Below are positions 22,090 to 22,959 of a stretch of DNA of 22,959 nucleotides, piece by piece (positions within the stretch are counted from its first letter, which is position 1; each line of letters opens with the position of its first letter). The position numbers and the translations under genes were made by a program. A model generated the notes under the pieces. The model did not search any database. It was not told where the DNA came from and saw only the letters and a program-made list of their open reading frames with translations. The DNA is from Treponema sp. Its GTDB lineage: Bacteria > Spirochaetota > Spirochaetia > Treponematales > Breznakiellaceae. The stretch spans positions 1-22,959 of the forward strand of contig JAISEA010000064.1 of NCBI GenBank assembly GCA_031264475.1, read 5' to 3'.

Positions 22090-22959
22090 TGAAGGCGGTG
22101 GCTGACACCACTGCGGTCGCGCCACCTCGTAGTAGCCCCATGTCAGACACCACCGCGGTCGTCCACACCCCGCGCCCGCCCGTGTCTGACACCGCCGCGT
22201 TCGCCCACGCCCCGCGCCTACCCGTGTCTGACACCACTGCGTTCGCCCCCGCCCCACGCCCGCCTGTGTCTGACACCACTGCGTTCGCCTACGCCCCGCG
22301 CCTGCCCGCGTCTGACACCGCCGCGGTCGCGCCCCCTCGTAGTAAACCGATGTCAGAAACCACTGCGCGCGCCCCCGCCCCGCGCGTGCCCGTGTCTGAC
22401 ACCACAGCGGTCGTCGCCGCCCCGCGTCCGCCCGGGTCTGACACCACCGCGTTCGCCCGCGTCCCGCGCCTACCCGTGTCTGACACCACCGCGGTCGCCC
22501 ACGCCCCACGCCTGCCCGTGTCAGACACCGCCGCGTTCGCGCTACCTCGTAGTAAACCGATGTCAGACACCACTGCGGTCGTCTCCGCCCCGCGCCTGCC
22601 CGTGTCTGACACCGCCGCGTTCGCCCTCGCCCCACGCCTACCCGCGTCAGACACCGCCGCGGTCGCCCGCGCCCCGCGCCTGCCCGTGTCTGACACCGAA
22701 GTGGTCGCTCACGCCCCGCGCCTGCCTGTGTCTGACACCGCCGCGGTCGCCCCCGCCCCACGCCTGCCCGTGTCTGACACCACCGCGTTCGCGCCACCTC
22801 GTAGTAAACCGATGTCAGACACCACTGCGCTCGCCCGCGTCCCGCGCCTACCCGTGTCTGACACCGCCGCGGTCGCCCACGCCTCCCGCCTGCCTGTGTC
22901 TGATACCGCCGCGGTCGCTCACGCCCCACGCCTGCCTGTGTCTGACACCGAAGCGGTCG
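22090..22959. repeat. 42-bp minisatellite with palindromic core, running off the right edge
   Basis: The core TGTCTGACACC (or TGTCAGACACC) recurs at 22099, 22141, 22183 and then every 42 bp to 22939, 21 units with no indel. GTGTCTGACAC is a 5-1-5 palindrome. Units also carry GCCGCGGTCGCC and CCCCGCGCCTGCCC variants. A distinctive variant (CTCGTAGTAAACCGATGTC type) ends at cores 22141, 22351, 22561 and 22813, spacings of 5, 5 and 6 units. Several frames are open on both strands only because 42 is a multiple of three. Confidence 0.95.

Noticed and set aside
21943..22929. Long minus-strand ORFs through the 42-bp satellite
   Set aside because: Arginine/glycine-rich repeat translation. Several frames are open at once, and no start signals are visible.
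22090..22959. CRISPR array
   Set aside because: The repeats are contiguous, with no unique spacers of constant length and no cas gene in the window.

Overview
The window looks like a chromosomal segment of a spirochete, most likely a host-associated Treponema (gut type). The evidence is a FliH with the treponemal N-terminus, a NrnA-type DHH phosphoesterase, several lipoproteins with spirochete-style lipoboxes, an OmpA-like protein and a TPR protein. GC content looks intermediate, and the intergenic DNA is unusually rich in repeats. No rRNA, tRNA, CRISPR array or recognisable transposase gene was seen. The species is inferred from protein flavour only.

Layout. Positions 1-2909 (+) hold the 3' end of a probable S41 C-terminal processing peptidase. 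A promoter, a small exported protein, nrnA and fliH follow. Positions 2970-4362 (-) hold an overlapping HPt / HD-GYP response-regulator pair, divergent from 4516-6662 (+), which encodes an exported transglutaminase-like protein and a shortened, lysine-less class-III aminotransferase relative. Positions 6663-8106 carry no convincing gene and are almost entirely repeats, ending in a strong 16-bp hairpin terminator. Positions 8107-13129 (-) form a surface-lipoprotein operon behind a consensus promoter: a leader ORF with a C12 tract, a small gene broken by an in-frame TGA, a lipoprotein with Ig-like repeats, and an 862-aa lipoprotein with a DUF1566/Lcl-like C-terminus. Positions 13130-13955 are repeats. 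Positions 13956-17554 (-) hold an ompA-like gene, proC, a NusG-domain-II gene and a Gx-transporter gene. Positions 17908-19351 (-) hold a lipoprotein with GT80 sialyltransferase motifs, split by a G12 tract. Positions 19463-20164 (-) hold a 214-aa protein of unknown role. Positions 20648-22009 (-) hold a membrane-anchored TPR protein with an Mrr-like C-terminal domain. From about 22090 to the right edge there is a 42-bp minisatellite.

Two observations stand out. First, the sialyltransferase locus is a textbook phase-variation candidate: as read (12 G) it stops right after the tract, while 11 or 14 G would give one 442-aa lipoprotein with all the family motifs in frame. Second, at least six intergenic repeat arrays with unrelated consensus sequences all use a 21-bp (or 42, 63, 105, 126-bp) quantum with almost no indels, several with a palindromic core and higher-order units. 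Twenty-one bp equals two B-DNA turns and also seven codons, so a shared mechanism or constraint may be acting.

The genes suggest a cell-envelope and surface region: exported proteins, lipoproteins, a glycosyltransferase that may switch on and off, signalling by an HD-GYP regulator, and one flagellar export gene. All calls come from reading the sequence by eye, without database searches.
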